In this document: in pieces, positions 24,188 through 36,580 of the stretch | How the letters are laid out: every line of letters starts with the position of its first letter | How positions within the stretch are numbered: position 1 is the first letter of the stretch | Assembly: GCF_024139115.2 (NCBI RefSeq) | Contig: NC_085139.1 | Location: 255,474,067-255,538,066, forward strand | DNA from: Armigeres subalbatus | Lineage: Eukaryota; Arthropoda; Insecta; Diptera; Culicidae | Reading direction: 5' to 3' | Length of the DNA: 64,000 bases | Position numbers and translations under genes: made by a program | The notes under the pieces: generated by a model | What the model was told of the DNA's origin: nothing | The model's input: the letters and a program-made list of their open reading frames with translations, nothing else | Database searches by the model: none

Positions 24188-26458
24188 CTAAACAGATAAC
24201 ACTGAATCAACAATTTGACGCCACAATACACGGTTCGAGGCCGCATCTCTCCATCCTCGGATACGCCCCACGCTCGCCAAGTCATTTTGCACCTGGTCTG
24301 CCCATCTCGCTCGCTGCGCTCCACGCCGTCTCGTACCTGCCGAATCGGAAGCGAACACCATCTTTGCAGGGTTGCTGTCCGGCATTCTTGCAACATGTCC
24401 TGCCCATCGCACCCTTCCGGCTTTAGCTACCTTCTGGATACTGGGTTCGCCGTAGAGTTGGGCGAGCTCATGGTTCATTCTTCGCCGCCACACACCGTCT
24501 TCTTGCACACCGCCAAAGATGGTCCTAAGCACCCGTCTCTCGAATACTCCGAGTGCTTGCAAGTCCTCCTCGAGCATTGTCCATGTTTCATGTCCGTAGA
24601 GGACAACCGGCCTTATAAGCGTCTTGTACATGACACATTTGGTGTGGTGGCGAATCTTTTTCGACCGCAGTTTCTTCTGGAGCCCGTAGTAGGCCCGACT
24701 TCCACAGATGATGCGCCTTCGTATTTCACGACTTACGTTGTTGTCAGCCGTTAGCAAGGATCCGAGGTAGACGAATTCCTCGACCACCTCGAAGGTATCC
24801 CCGTCTATCGTAACACTGCTTCCCAGGCGGGCCCTGTCGCGCTCTGTTCCGCCGACAAGCATGTACTTTGTCTTTGACGCATTCACCACCAGTCCAACTT
24901 TTGTTGCTTCACGTTTCAGGCGGGTGTACAGTTCTGTCACCTTTGCAAATGTTCGGCCGACAATGTCCATGTCATCCGCGAAGCAAATAAGTTGACTGGA
25001 TCTGTTGAAAATCGTACCCCGGCTGTTACACCCGGCTCTCCGCATGACACCTTCTAGCGCAATGTTGAACAACAGGCACGAAAGTCCATCACCTTGTCTT
25101 AGTCCCCGGCGCGATTCGAACGAACTGGAGTGTTCGCCTGAAATCTTTACACAGTTTTGCACACCTTCCACCGTTGCTTTGATCAGTCTGGTAAGCTTCC
25201 CAGGGAAGCTGTTCTCGTCCTTAATTTTCCATAGCTCTACGTGGTCTATACTGTCGTATGCCGCCTTGAAATCAACGAACAGATGATGCGTTGGGACCTG
25301 GTATTCACGGAATTTTTGAAGGATTTGCCGTACAATAAAGATCTGATCCGTTGTCGAGCGGCCGTCAACGAAACTGGCTTGATAACCTCCCACGGACTCA
25401 TTCACTAATGGTGACAGACGACGTAAGATGATCTGGGATATCACTTTGTAGGCGGCATTAAGGATGGTGATCGCTCGAAAGTTCTCACACTCCAGCTTGT
25501 CGCCTTTCTTGTAGATGGGGCATATAACCCCTTCCTTCCACTCCTTCGGTAGCTGTTCAGTTTCCCAGATTCTGACTATCAATTTGTGCAGACAAGTGGC
25601 TAGCTTTTCCGGGCCCATCTTGATGAGCTCAGCTCCGATACCATCCTTACCAGCTGATTTATTGGTATTTAGCTGTTGGATGGCATCCTTAACTTTCCAC
25701 AAGGTGGGGGCTGGTTGGTTTCCATCGTCCGCTGAACTGACGTAGTCATCTCCTCCGCTGCCTTGACTTTCACTGCCTGTACTCTCAGCGCCATTCAAAT
25801 GTTCCTCGTAGTGCTGCTTCCACCTTTCGATCACCACACGTTCGTCCGTCAAGATGCTCCCATCCTTATCCCGACACATTTCGGCTCGCGGCACGAAGCC
25901 TTTGCGGGATGCGTTGAGCTTCTGATAGAACTTGCGTGTTCCTTGACAACGGCACAGCTGTTCCATCTCCTCGCACTCCGCTTCTTCCAGGCGGCGTTTC
26001 TTCTACTGAAAAAGGCAAGTCTGCTGTCTCCGCTTCCGTCTATAACGTTCCACGTTCTGCCAGGTACCTTGCTGTAGCGCGACCGCCCGCGCTGCGTCCT
26101 TCTCCTCCAGAATCTGTCTGCACTCTTCGTCGAACCAATCGTTCCGTCGACTTCGACCCATATACCCGACGTTGTTCTCCGCTGCGTCGTTAATGGCTGC
26201 TTTGACTGTATTCCAGCAGTCCTCAAGAGGGGCCCCATCAAGCTCACCCTCTTCCGTCAACGCTGCCTCGAGATGCTGCGCGTATGCAGTGGCGACATCA
26301 GGTTGCTTCAGTCGCTCTAGGTCATACCGCGGCGGTCGTCGGTACCGAACATTGTTGATGACGGATAGTTTTGGGCGCAGTTTAACCATCACCAGATAGT
26401 GGTCAGAGTCGATGTTAGCGCCACGATATGTCCTGACGTCGATAATGCCGTCCATCAA
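24188..26458 (-). pseudogene. RTE-type reverse transcriptase ORF
   Basis: Begins with the tail of the endonuclease (IDSDHYLVMVKLRPKL), then RRNDWFDEECR. After the in-frame TAG at 26000-26002 the frame is open from 25999 to 24188. RT landmarks: KSAGKDGIGAELIK, FVDFKAAYDSIDH (palm A), RRGLRQGDGLSCLLFNIALE, LICFADDMDIVG (catalytic FADD) and EEFVYLGSLLTADN. The C-terminal region VRWAGHVARMPDSNPAK is typical of RTE elements. All catalytic residues are retained; only the TAG and the upstream frameshift block expression. Confidence 0.8.
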
Positions 26459-27194
26459 TCAGAACGTGGTCGATTTGTGATTCTGTCTGCAGTGGTGATC
26501 TCCAGGTGTACCGATACGGGAGGCTGTGTTGGAAGTAGGTGCTGCGAATGGCCATATTCTTGGAGGCGGCGAAATCAATTAGTCGTAGGCCGTTTTCGTT
26601 CGTCAGCCGGTGAGCGCTGAACTTCCCAATAGTCGGTCTAAACTCCTCCTCTTGGCCAACCTGAGCGTTCAAATCTCCTATGATGATTTTGACGTCGTGG
26701 CTTGGGCAGCTGTCGTACTCACGTTCCAGCTGCGCGTAGAATGCGTCCTTATCATCATCAGTGCTTCCGGAGTGTGGGCTATGGACGTTGATTATGCTGA
26801 AGTTGAAGAACCGGCCTTTGATCCTCAACCTGCACATTCTTTCATTGATCGGCCACCACACGATCACGCGCCTTTGCATATCGCCCATCACTATGAAAGC
26901 TGTTCCCAGCTCGTGTGTGTTGCCGCAGCTCTGGTAGATGGTATGATTACCTCTAAACGTTCGCACCATTGATCCCTTCCAACAAACCTCCTGCAGCGCT
27001 ACGATGCCGAATCCACGGTCCTTGAGCACATCGGCGAGTATGCATGTGCTCCCGATGAAGTTGAGAGATTTGCAGTTCCACGAACCGAGTTTCCAATCGC
27101 TAGTCCCTTTTCGTCGCAGTGGTCTTCGCCGATGGTTCCGGTCCATACTCTCTTGTTGATTGTTCGTCGCGTGAGTTTTTTTTTGGCTGGGCAA
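26415..27194 (-). pseudogene. RTE-type AP endonuclease ORF
   Basis: About 259 residues from the ATG at 27194. It starts with a basic head (RNHRRRPLRRKGTSDWKLGSWN), then the endonuclease motifs LGSWNCKSLN, VALQEVCWKG (catalytic Glu), VHSPHSGSTDD, KIIIGDLNAQVG (Asp/Asn pair) and SQIDHVLIDG. The terminal SDHYLVMV motif is in the next frame (26458 frame), so a frameshift near 26455 separates it. Otherwise the fold appears intact. Confidence 0.75.
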
Positions 27195-28130
27195 GTACCT
27201 GAAGGAATTCCCCGGGAAAATACCTGGAAGAATTTCCGGGAAAATACTTGGACGAATTCCTGGAAAAATCCTAAAGAAATTTCTAGAGGAATTCTTAAAG
27301 GATATTCTGAAGTAATTGCGGAAAGAATTTCAGAATGAAATCCATTAGATTCGCCATTAGATTTACGGAGGTATTCCCGGAAAAAATCCTGGAAGTTATC
27401 CCGAAGGAACTAAAGGAAGAGTTCCTGGAGATGTTCCTAAAAGAATTTCCGAAGGAATTTCTTATAGATTTACCAGTGAAATTATGAAGCGAAATCTGAG
27501 GATTTCCGTCATAAATTTCTGAAAAAACTTCTGGTGGAATTTTGAGAGGAAATTCCGTATGAATTCTTGAAGGAACTCTAGAATGAATTCCTGAAGGAAA
27601 TGCCGGAGATTTTTCTGGAATGTCTAGAAGTAAAACTTGGAGAGAAGAAATGAAATCTTCAAGGAAATTCCTCATGAATTTCCTAAAAAAAATAGTGAGG
27701 GGTTTCTAGATAAGGAGAAATTACAATTACAGGAGAAGGATTTTCGAACGATTTTCAGAGGAATTTGTGGATAACTTTCCGGAGGAATTTAGAAGTTTCC
27801 AGGAACTCTTCCTTTAATTCCTCCGGGATAACTTCCACGAAAATCTCCGGGAATACCTCCATAAATCTAATAGCGAAATCCTCTAAGATTTCATTCTGGA
27901 TTTTTTTCCGCAATTGCTTTAGAGTATCCTTCAAGAATTCTTCTAGAAATTTCTTTAGGAATTTCTCCAGGAATTCTTCCAAGTGTTTTCCCGGGAATTC
28001 CTTCAGGTACTTGTCCAGGATTTCCTTCAGCAATTTCTCCGGGAACTTTTCCGCGGAATTGTCCTAGAATTCTTTCCGTACTTCACTCGGAATTTACTCC
28101 AGAAGGATTTCAAGGAGAATTCTTGAGCCC
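27195..28130. repeat. Inverted pair of AATTCC-type minisatellite
   Basis: 27195-27680 is purine-rich GGAATTCC-type repeat on the plus strand. 27780-28130 is the same class in the opposite orientation. The stretch near 27300-27430 is mirrored by 27795-27920: both, read in opposite senses, encode NSSF.S.GITS..SGNTS.NL. This indicates an inverted duplication rather than independent decay. Confidence 0.6.
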
Positions 28131-29825
28131 GAAATGATTCGAGTTGTTTCGAACTTTCATATATTATGGATCTTGGATACCCTTTTAAGTTTTTGAGAAT
28201 CTTTTGAATTTCAACCAACTATTTCTGAATATGATTGGTTCGTGAAGTGCACATGTTTTAGGGAATTCATTTCAGTACCCGTCCAATCTTTCGACTATTT
28301 ATTATATTTTGCACCCCTCTGGCTACGCCCGTGTCTGCCGCACTTTACTTCTTTTTAAATTGAAATCATCATTCATAAGGCAACATATTGGAACCGATAC
28401 CTTGTGGCAAATTAGCATAAGGTTCAAATGTCATCCAGCAAATCGACTTCTTTTTCTTGCTGTTCGCTTCTTTTTTTTTGCGGAGAGCCTACTCATTCGC
28501 TCAGATCTGATTTTGAACAAAGTACACAAACATTTCATAAGGTATCAAACTCTATATATTTCCACAAAATATTAACGTCCTTTTCAATACCTGTACAGCG
28601 CATAGATTATGGCAATATGCATAAACAACTTCAAAAATGCATCTGAGATTGATTTGATGTGCATCCTTCTCCTAATTACACAATTTTCTACATGTATTTT
28701 ACATGAATGTAAAATTATGATGCAGTTGACTACCTTCTCAAATGTTCGTCAAGATTCAATGGATTGTTTACATGACCATATGATCGGTCTTCTCTCTGTG
28801 TACATGAAAAGTGATGCCGGTTTAGCAGCACTATAATATCAACACTTGAATTATGAAAAAATAAATAACCTGCGTTGCTTATGAATGCTTGCGTTTTCAC
28901 AGTTCTAGCTCACATCCAATATTTAGTGTCAATATATAGCATGAAAAGCAACATTTTCATAGATTATTGCTTGATGTTTACGTAAATATTCGAGAAAACA
29001 AGCATAATATATAGAACAAATCAACACGCAACACTGAACGATGATTTTCGAGTATCTGCAAAGTATAAGAGAGCGTGAGAGTAAATCGACGGTTTCCCCT
29101 CCTGGAAAACATATTTTTTCAACTTTGCAATATTTTCAGCAAAATGCAGTTTTTTTAAATAATATTACGAAATTCATCCAAATGAAGCATCCCACGGATG
29201 TATTGAAGTCATCACTATGTGTTGATATAGTTTTAACACGAGAATGCTTCCCCGATTCAGCTGGGGAATGCATTTTCTCCTCGGTGGGCGGATCTTTTCC
29301 TGGGGGTGGTATAAGCACGTGGCTGGTTTTCTTGTCAATGACTGGATTACGGTAATTTGAGCCATAAGGCGATTGATTGAAAATCATACGTCCATTTGCC
29401 AAAGAGTCCATAGAAAAAAGGCTACTTTGATATTTTTGAAAATTTGGCCGCCATGTGGTGGTTTCTTGAGGCGAATGCTTTGATAGCACGTGCTATGTGT
29501 TCTCCGTCGAATAAACTTCTCACATCTATGAGAGCCTTGAGAAAATTGTCACGAAATCTGTCATTTTGTTGCAAGGCACAATAAAATTCAGAAATACCTA
29601 GTTATGGATCAAGTGATTCAAAGCGAACTGCTTGTGGTTCCTCAGATTTCAATTAATATTTTGAGGTTCATGGAAAATCTTTTTCTTAGTCTCCCAATAA
29701 TCCATTTAAACGTACTTCGTCTTTCAAAACTTTCAAAAATGTTAATTGATCACATTTGCTGATTTCAACAACTTTTCTCACCTCTGGAAAACTTTTAGAC
29801 TTTTAGGATATTTTTTTTATCAAAA
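28131..29825. other. Unique AT-rich DNA, no gene recognised
   Basis: One minus-strand frame at 29489-29136 (117 residues, Pro/Ser-containing) is open but has no recognisable domain and no good Kozak or splice context. If the SLC26 exon at 30.3 kb started a separate gene, its next exons would be expected here, and none was seen. Confidence 0.4.
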
Positions 29826-30207
29826 AGTAATTTGGGTTCGACCATTTAGTAGTTTGTCAATAAATCATTCCAGAGGCTGATTTCCAAAATGTTTAGTATG
29901 GTGAACTTCGACTTTCTCCAACTCTGCCCAATAGTTTGTTGTATGAACTTTAAATTTTACTTATGCCGGCCTTAAAGTGCTAGTTACAGTAATTCAAATT
30001 GAATGATTGTTATTTTGTTATCCTTTAGTATAAGTTACTGCAACTAGCACTTTAAGGCCGGCATTAGTAAGTTGTTGTTGTTGTTGAGTTGTAGAAAAAT
30101 CTTCAGATAAGATGACCTCCATACTAGATATTTTGAAATTCAACCTCTGCAATGAGGTTTACATGAGGTATATTGACAAACTACTAAATTATTGAACCCA
30201 AATTACT
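29826..30207. mobile_element. TIR element with AGTAATTTGGGTTC ends
   Basis: About 37-bp inverted ends (AGTAATTTGGGTTC.., TTTAGTAGTTTGTCAATA) with a few mismatches. Flanking A-runs make the duplication ambiguous. No coding frame. It contains the younger MITE at 29964-30063 and a GTT microsatellite at about 30070-30085. Confidence 0.6.
29964..30063. mobile_element. Harbinger-type MITE, 100 bp, nested
   Basis: Ends TGCCGGCCTTAAAGTGCTAG and its perfect inverse are flanked by TTA at 29961-29963 and 30064-30066. It is younger than the surrounding TIR element, which it splits. Confidence 0.8.
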
Positions 30208-30335
30208 AAAAACCGTTGTCATATCACATTTCACAACCATTTAAGCAGATGAATTGCTCTTCGTTTTGTTTCATTCACAGCTACAAGAAGTTATTAATCA
30301 ACAGAGTTGCCCATATTCGTAGAGTTTAAACTTAC

Positions 30336-30606
30336 CCATATACGCCGCATAAAGGCCATATTGCGAGGACAACCCAGCGAGCGCCGCATAGGCAATGCCC
30401 TGCGGAATGATGGTGAATCCAAGTGTGACGCCCGCGATAATATCCGATATCACATCCTCGCGGCTGTAGGAAGTAATCCAGTTCAGGATGTTAATCCTTT
30501 TCCGAAGTGTGTTCTTGAGACATTGAACTCCACAAAAACTTCTCCTATTATGACTCGGTTTGAACTGTAGTGTCTTAAGTTCTTCGTTTTCCGTAACGGA
30601 ATTCAT
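30336..30606 (-). CDS. SLC26/SulP anion transporter, N-terminal exon (copy a)
   Basis: About 90 residues from the ATG at 30606: a polar head (MNSVTENEELK.., containing CGVQCLK), RKRINILNWITSY, the first membrane segment (DIIAGVTLGFTIIPQ) and the SulP signature GIAYAALAGLSSQYGLYAAY, ending M-G at a consensus GTAAGT donor (from 30335). It matches copy b at 17.5 kb residue for residue over the last 55 positions with conservative changes, and ends in the same phase (1). The heads differ. No later SLC26 exon was found between the two copies. It could be an alternative first exon of the same gene or the start of a tandem paralogue. A GTGAGTAAG sequence about 20 nt upstream of the ATG could be an unused donor or mark a 5' UTR intron. 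Confidence 0.8.
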
Positions 30607-32708
30607 ATTTCCACCAGCTTACTCACTTTGAGGATTGAGAACAACTAACTCTAGTCCGATTACCATAAACGCACCGTTGATACTATTCTTCCACCCTTGC
30701 CAGCTCAAGACTGGAGGACACCAACAGCACATCCAAAATATATCATATCTTAAAACAACTACCCTAACTGTATCCTGGACAGCTGAAAAATTACGACACA
30801 ATAAATCCTTCTTTTGGGGGAAACCACGAACTCGTCATCCCGGATGTCTAATCAACCGTCTCTGAAGTCGCGGCCCAGTTGACTGTGGATTGATTGGCTC
30901 GAGGCAAATAAAGAACGCACTGACCCGGCAGAACTACCGCCCGCGAATGGAACGAAACCTCGTTCGCAATCTACCGCCAGATAAAAATCTCATCTGCTAA
31001 TGCCGTGTCTCTTATCAATTATCATCCACTCAACGTTGGACGGCTATTTGCATTAAGGGTATTATAATGCCACTAATCAAATAGAGCATCACCGTACGCG
31101 AAAGATGCCACCGCGTAAAACTATCTCACTGTTGACACTTATATCAAAAGTAGGACATGTGTTAACAAGAAGCACATTAAGGTGTGTTCTTGCTTCAGAT
31201 ATATGATTGCCTTTAGTATGATTGTAATTCAATCCTCGATAAACTTTTTTTATTTTGTTTTGTTTTTTTCTTGGTGGTCTATGCTTTGTTTGTCTTCCTT
31301 GTCTTGTTTAGCTCCTTCTTCTTCTTTGTATTTTACTGGTCTTCTTAGTTTCTTAGCTTTCTTTATGTTCACTGTATTCTTCGTATTCTTTTCCTTTTGT
31401 CTTTTTCTTTGTCTCCATTTACTTATTTGTCTTCTTTGTCGGTTCCATGACTTTTCGCAGGTGTACCTAAAAGGAACTATATTCTGCAGCATTTTTTTTT
31501 CAAAATCTTCTTAGATTATATTTATGTAACTAAGATAACAAACATAGGTACATTGAATATGTTTGCTAGCCACATGTTTTTGCAGTGCATAAATGGAATA
31601 ACGTTAAAATAATAACGGATAATAACTGAGGGAATAATCGAAGGATATTAGACTGCAAGGCAAATATCCAATTTGAAATACTCAAAATTAGTAACGAATT
31701 GAGGAAAAAATATAATTTCATTTTTTATAGTTCTGTTGTTAACATACATATATGTATTTAGAACAAACTATTACTCTCTCTCTCTATTACCAGACAAAAC
31801 ACAAAAGAATATATGGAACCCTTGGGGTTCTGCTCTGACGCAACATGGCAGACATGGTCGGAATGAATTGTTCACGCGCAAATGAGTGCACCTAATTACA
31901 CCCTGGTGGGGAAATCCCATCGAAAGTAAACGTCTACCGATGAAGATAAAGATGGGACGGGTAAGTATGCGGGGTTTTAATTACCATTATCTATTTGTCT
32001 CCAGTGGTTCATTGCTATGCATTTATCTCCGATAGGTTGTAAATTGACGCGGAAACTTATTAGCGTTTTTTAGCTGACAGTATCTTTCCATTGACTTTAA
32101 TTTTATTGAAATATTTTAAACTCACGAGGTTGTATCGTGACTAGACATGTTTGGTATTGTGCAACGAACAATAATACTCCGGAAGACTTTTTTTTGGGCC
32201 AGCATCTATAGCATCAGAAGTGATATTCAGAGTCCCTGGTTGAGGACCATCTTACTCAAAGCCTATAAGATTCGAACCTCGACCACTTCCTGTATTTTTT
32301 TGCTGCTACCGTTTTTGTTATTACTTTATTATAATTTATAATTTTTAATTGTAAGCCAAGTTCATCACTTAGTTGCCACCGTTATAAAATGCAAACAATA
32401 CACGGTAGCAAGAGCGAACGAGACCCAGAAACGAACTAATAAGAAAAGTAAGGATGAGATCAACAGATATGGTAAGATGGTTTTGAGATTCTTGCACACT
32501 TAAATTATTTTGTCGATCTCAGCAAAATTTTCGTACCGGGCGCAAGTCCAGATGGTCACTATTCTAGACTAACCCGGAATCTAACTGCTATGCCTAGCAG
32601 GGATGCGGTACATGTTGGACAGCAAAGCAACATCAGTCTTATTCTCATTATTATAGAGTTTTAGCACTTTCTCGGAAAACGTGCTGGGATTTTCACCTAC
32701 CCCGGGCA
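30607..32708. other. Upstream of SLC26 exon a; low-complexity tract
   Basis: 30607-31180 is unique sequence upstream of exon a and may contain its promoter. 31245-31500 is a strongly strand-biased T/C-rich tract (TTTCTTTTGTC-type), purine-rich on the minus strand, so its long open frame reads as Lys/Arg/Gln low complexity and is not a gene. 31785-31795 is a short CT run. 32560-32708 may be 3' UTR of the R4-like LINE relic that continues right of the giant element at 42207; that link is an inference. Confidence 0.35.
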
Positions 32709-34599
32709 ATCTGAATTAGAGATGGGCATAACAGCTCATTGCAGTGAGCGGATCTGATCCGTTCAGCTCATTGAAAAGAGTCAGCTCCTTGGATTAGCTC
32801 TTCAGTTCTTTAATGCTACATATATTAAAACATAATTGTTAATATTATTATTTTAATTATTGTTCAAAAATTTAAAAAATGTATGTCATTCATTAATTTA
32901 TTCATCCATTCATCATTCATCTATTTACCTCACTTTGAAATTTTTAAAATGTTAAGCAAGAGTGAGGTAATAATTTCTATTGAAAAACCGACAATTTCAA
33001 ACTAATAACATTTATTACGCTTTTTCTAACCGTCTAGTTTTGAAGTTTAAGAATTCATTTAGAACCATCACATTTATTTCTATACAAAAACTAACTCAAC
33101 AATATTTTCTGTTCATAATTCTAAGTTACATTTTGTTGATAACGTTTCTCAAATCGTTAATTTGAATAATTCAGTATCTAGTCTCTGATATGTATATGAA
33201 CCATATCACGTGTCATAAGTTTTCTCTTCATACTGGGTGCAGTAAATCAATACCTTGTTTGCGCGCGCTTCTAACCCTTCTAACCATGCGTAGTTGACAT
33301 TTTCATACAAGCGAGCCCATTCATCTATATTGGTTCCCGAAATGCGAGAGAAATAAAAACAAGAGGGTAAAAAAATTCAGAGCATGGTGCTACAAACAAA
33401 CCGAGTGCATATGTAGCAGTATGCTGACGGGAAAACCCGTCGCAAGTAAAAGATCCGCTCCGTGCAAGACACAGCTCCCAGTTCGGTTCGTTTGAACCAC
33501 ACGGTTCGCTCGCTAGAATCGGTCGCGACTGATCCGGATCGAGATCCGTGTCGCACGGATCTGAGCTGGTGGCGCAGCTCTCGCTTCCATGTCACAGCAA
33601 TTTTGAGCTGGACAACGACATGAGCGGAGCTGAGAGTTGTTCGGATCTTCGGATCTTTTGCTTGGTACGGTTCGTTCGCTACCGCACTAGGGTTATGCGC
33701 TAATTCGTCCATGGCGCTAGCATTCGTCATATCAAATTCTAAATCACTAAATACTCGCGAATCGTAAACTAAAATAATGAACTAATCATCTGGCGAGATA
33801 GAAAAAAGTGTACACTACGATCTGCATTCATTTAAATTACATTCCGGTGTTACTTACTTGAAATACAGTTAAATTTAACTTTGCGGCAGTGACTTTTTCA
33901 CAATTTCCTACGCTATCCGTGCGACGAAGGAAAATCCAGTTCGTTTACTACTGTAGAAGACGCGCAACAACGTCACCAAAATCAACGTAATTCACTGATT
34001 CTCACCGCACTTTTTAACATAAATTTCTCACTGCGCACTAAATAAAAGCAATGTTTATTGCTCAAGTGAATAATTATTGCAAAATAACTGCCGGAAGGCG
34101 TTCAAATGATCTGTTTTTTCAAACTTTAGAGCGTTTGAAATTTATTTTCTTCGTCGCTTTGTTTATAGTCGAAAAACGCGTTGCCAAACTGGCGGTTTGA
34201 ACTGAAATAATCTTATGTTACACATCTGATAATACATCATGCAGTCAATAAAAGAAGGTTTTTCAATTATTTTCCGCTAGCGTAATAAAAGTAAAGTCTT
34301 CCAAATAAATATTTTTCATACACACTCGTCATTCACACTAAAATTTTCCACTATTCCAAAAGTTTGAAACAGGAGAAATAATTTCATAACAGAAATCTGT
34401 TGGCAGCACTACCCACGTACATGTTGAGCATGTGTGTTAGTTGTTTGACAGACTGAGGCATTTAACTGAATGGCAGCACAATCGAAACCATTTTTATGCG
34501 GTCGAAATGGGATTGCAATAGGAAATTTTTGTTAACTGGAACCGAAAATAAACCTTTAAGTTTGTCTTTCAAAATTGACCGAAATGATAGTTATTCTTC

Positions 34600-36580
34600 A
34601 TAAAGTCACAGATAAGTCGTCCAGTTATCCAAGAAATGGCTTGAGCTCAGGAACAAAGATTTGCAGTCCTGTTTTAAGTATGGTACATGCTCCTTGTGGT
34701 ACAGAGAAAGAATACGTAGATGATCAATTTTCCGGTTTCAAATATGGTACATGCTCTCTGTAGTACAAAGAACAGAATGCGTTCACTGCATATGTTCTTG
34801 GTCATCCAAGAAATTCCTTTCGATCTACACGCGTAACTGAAGATCAATTTTCCGGTTTCAAATATGGTACATGCTCTCTGTAGTACAAAGAACAGAATGC
34901 GTTCACTGCATATGTTCTTGGTCATCCAAGAAATCCCTGGAGTAAGGCCTTTCGATCTACACGCGTAACTGAAGATCAATTTTCCGGTTTCAAATATGGT
35001 ACATGCTCTCTGTAGTACAAAGGACAGAATGCGTTCACTGCATATGTTCTTGGTCATCCAAGAAATCCCTGTAGTAAGGCCTTTCGATCTACACGCGTAA
35101 CTGAAGATCAATTTTCCGGTTTCAAATATGGTACATGCTCTCTGTAGTACAAAGAACAGATTGCGTTCACTGCATATGTTCTTGGTCATCCAAGAAATCC
35201 CTGGAGTAAGGCCTTTCGATCTACACGCGTAACTGAAGATCAATTTTCCGGTTTCAAATATGGTACATGCTCTCTGTGGTACAAAGAACAGAATGCGTTC
35301 ACTGCATATGTTCTTGGTCATCCAAGAAATCCCTGGAGTAAGGCCTTCCGATCTACACGCGTAACTGAAGATCAATTTTCCGGTTTCAAATATGGTACAT
35401 GCTCTCTGTAGTACAAAGAACAGAATGCGTTCACTGCATATGTTCTTGGTCATCCAAGAAATCCCTGTAGTAAGGCCTTTCGATCTACACGCGTAACTGA
35501 AGATCCATTTTCCGGTTTCAAATATGGTACATGCTCTCTGTAGTACAAAGAACAGAATGCGTTCACTGCATATGTTCTTGGTCATCCAAGAAATCCCTGG
35601 AGTAAGGCCTTTCGATCTACACGCGTAACTGAAGATCAATTTTCCGGTTTCAAATATGGTACATGCTCTCTGTGGTACAAAGAACAGAATGCGTTCACTG
35701 CATATGTTCTTGGTCATCCAAGAAATCCCTGGAGTAAGGCCTTCCGATCTACACGCGTAACTGAAGATTAATTTTCCGGTTTCAAATATGGTACATGCTC
35801 TCTGTAGTACAAAGGACAGAATGCGTTCACTGCATATGTTCTTGGTCATCCAAGAAATCTCTGGAGTAAGGCCTTCCGATCTACATGCGTAACTGAAGAT
35901 CAATTTTCCGGTTTCAAATATGGTACATGCTCTCTGTAGTACAAAGAACAGAATGCGTTCACTGCATATGTTCTTGGTCATCCAAGAAATCCCTGGAGTG
36001 AGGCCTTTCGATCTACACGCGTAACTGAAGATCAATTTTCCGGTTTCAAATATGGTACATGCTCTCTGTAGTACAAAGAACAGAATGCGTTCACTGCATA
36101 TGTTCTTGGTCATCCAAGAAATCCCTGGAGTAAGGCCTTTCGATCTACACGCGTAACTGAAGATCAATTTTCCGGTTTCAAATATGGTACATGCTCTCTG
36201 TAGTACAAAGAACAGAATGCGTTCACTGCATATGTTCTTGGTCATCCAAGAAATCCCTGGAGTAAGGCCTTCCTATCTACACGCGTAACTGAAGATCAAT
36301 TTTCTGGTTTCAAATATGGTACATGCTCTCTGTAGTACAAAGGACAGAATGCGTTCACTGCATATGTTCTTGGTCATCCAAGAAATCTCTGGAGTGAGGC
36401 CTTCCGATCTACACGCGTAACTGAAGATCAATTTTCCGGTTTCAAATATGGTACATGTTCTCTGTAGTACAAAGAACAGAATGCGTTCACTGCATGTGTT
36501 CTTGGTCATCCAAGAAATCCCTGAAGTAAGGCCTTTCGATCTACAAGCGTAACTGAAGATCAATTTTCCGGTTTCAAATA
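34600..36580 (-). repeat. 132-bp satellite array, left block
   Basis: About 15 units. Spacing between successive GGTACATGCTCTCTG landmarks is 132 bp (for example 34998 to 35130), with one 120-bp unit at 34746-34866. Divergence between units is a few percent, higher in the first unit (34600-34745). Since 132 is divisible by three, the minus strand gives a 523-residue frame of 44-residue repeats (MTKNICSERILFFVLQ..). This is a property of the satellite and not evidence of a gene. Confidence 0.9.

Larger units (their letters stand above)
24155..27194 (-). mobile_element. RTE-clade LINE, nearly full length
   Basis: On the minus strand an AP endonuclease (27194-26415) is followed by a reverse transcriptase (26458-24188) and a 3' end of short repeats reading AATAAATGAATGAATGA (about 24160-24178), a tail type seen in RTE elements. 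The endonuclease resembles the one in bovine Bucentaur/BovB, and there is no RNase H, both RTE traits. One frameshift near 26455 and one in-frame TAG at 26000-26002 are the only disruptions seen, so the copy is fairly young. The 5' end abuts minisatellite DNA at 27195. Confidence 0.8.

Noticed and set aside
29136..29489. 117-residue minus-strand frame as a possible SLC26 downstream exon or separate gene
   Set aside because: No similarity to SLC26 transmembrane or STAS sequence, no hydrophobic segments in the right pattern, and no convincing splice sites.
31245..31500. Two opposing frames in a T/C-rich tract, one with many hydrophobic residues, one Lys/Arg-rich
   Set aside because: Strand-biased low complexity explains both; no domain, start context or splice sites.
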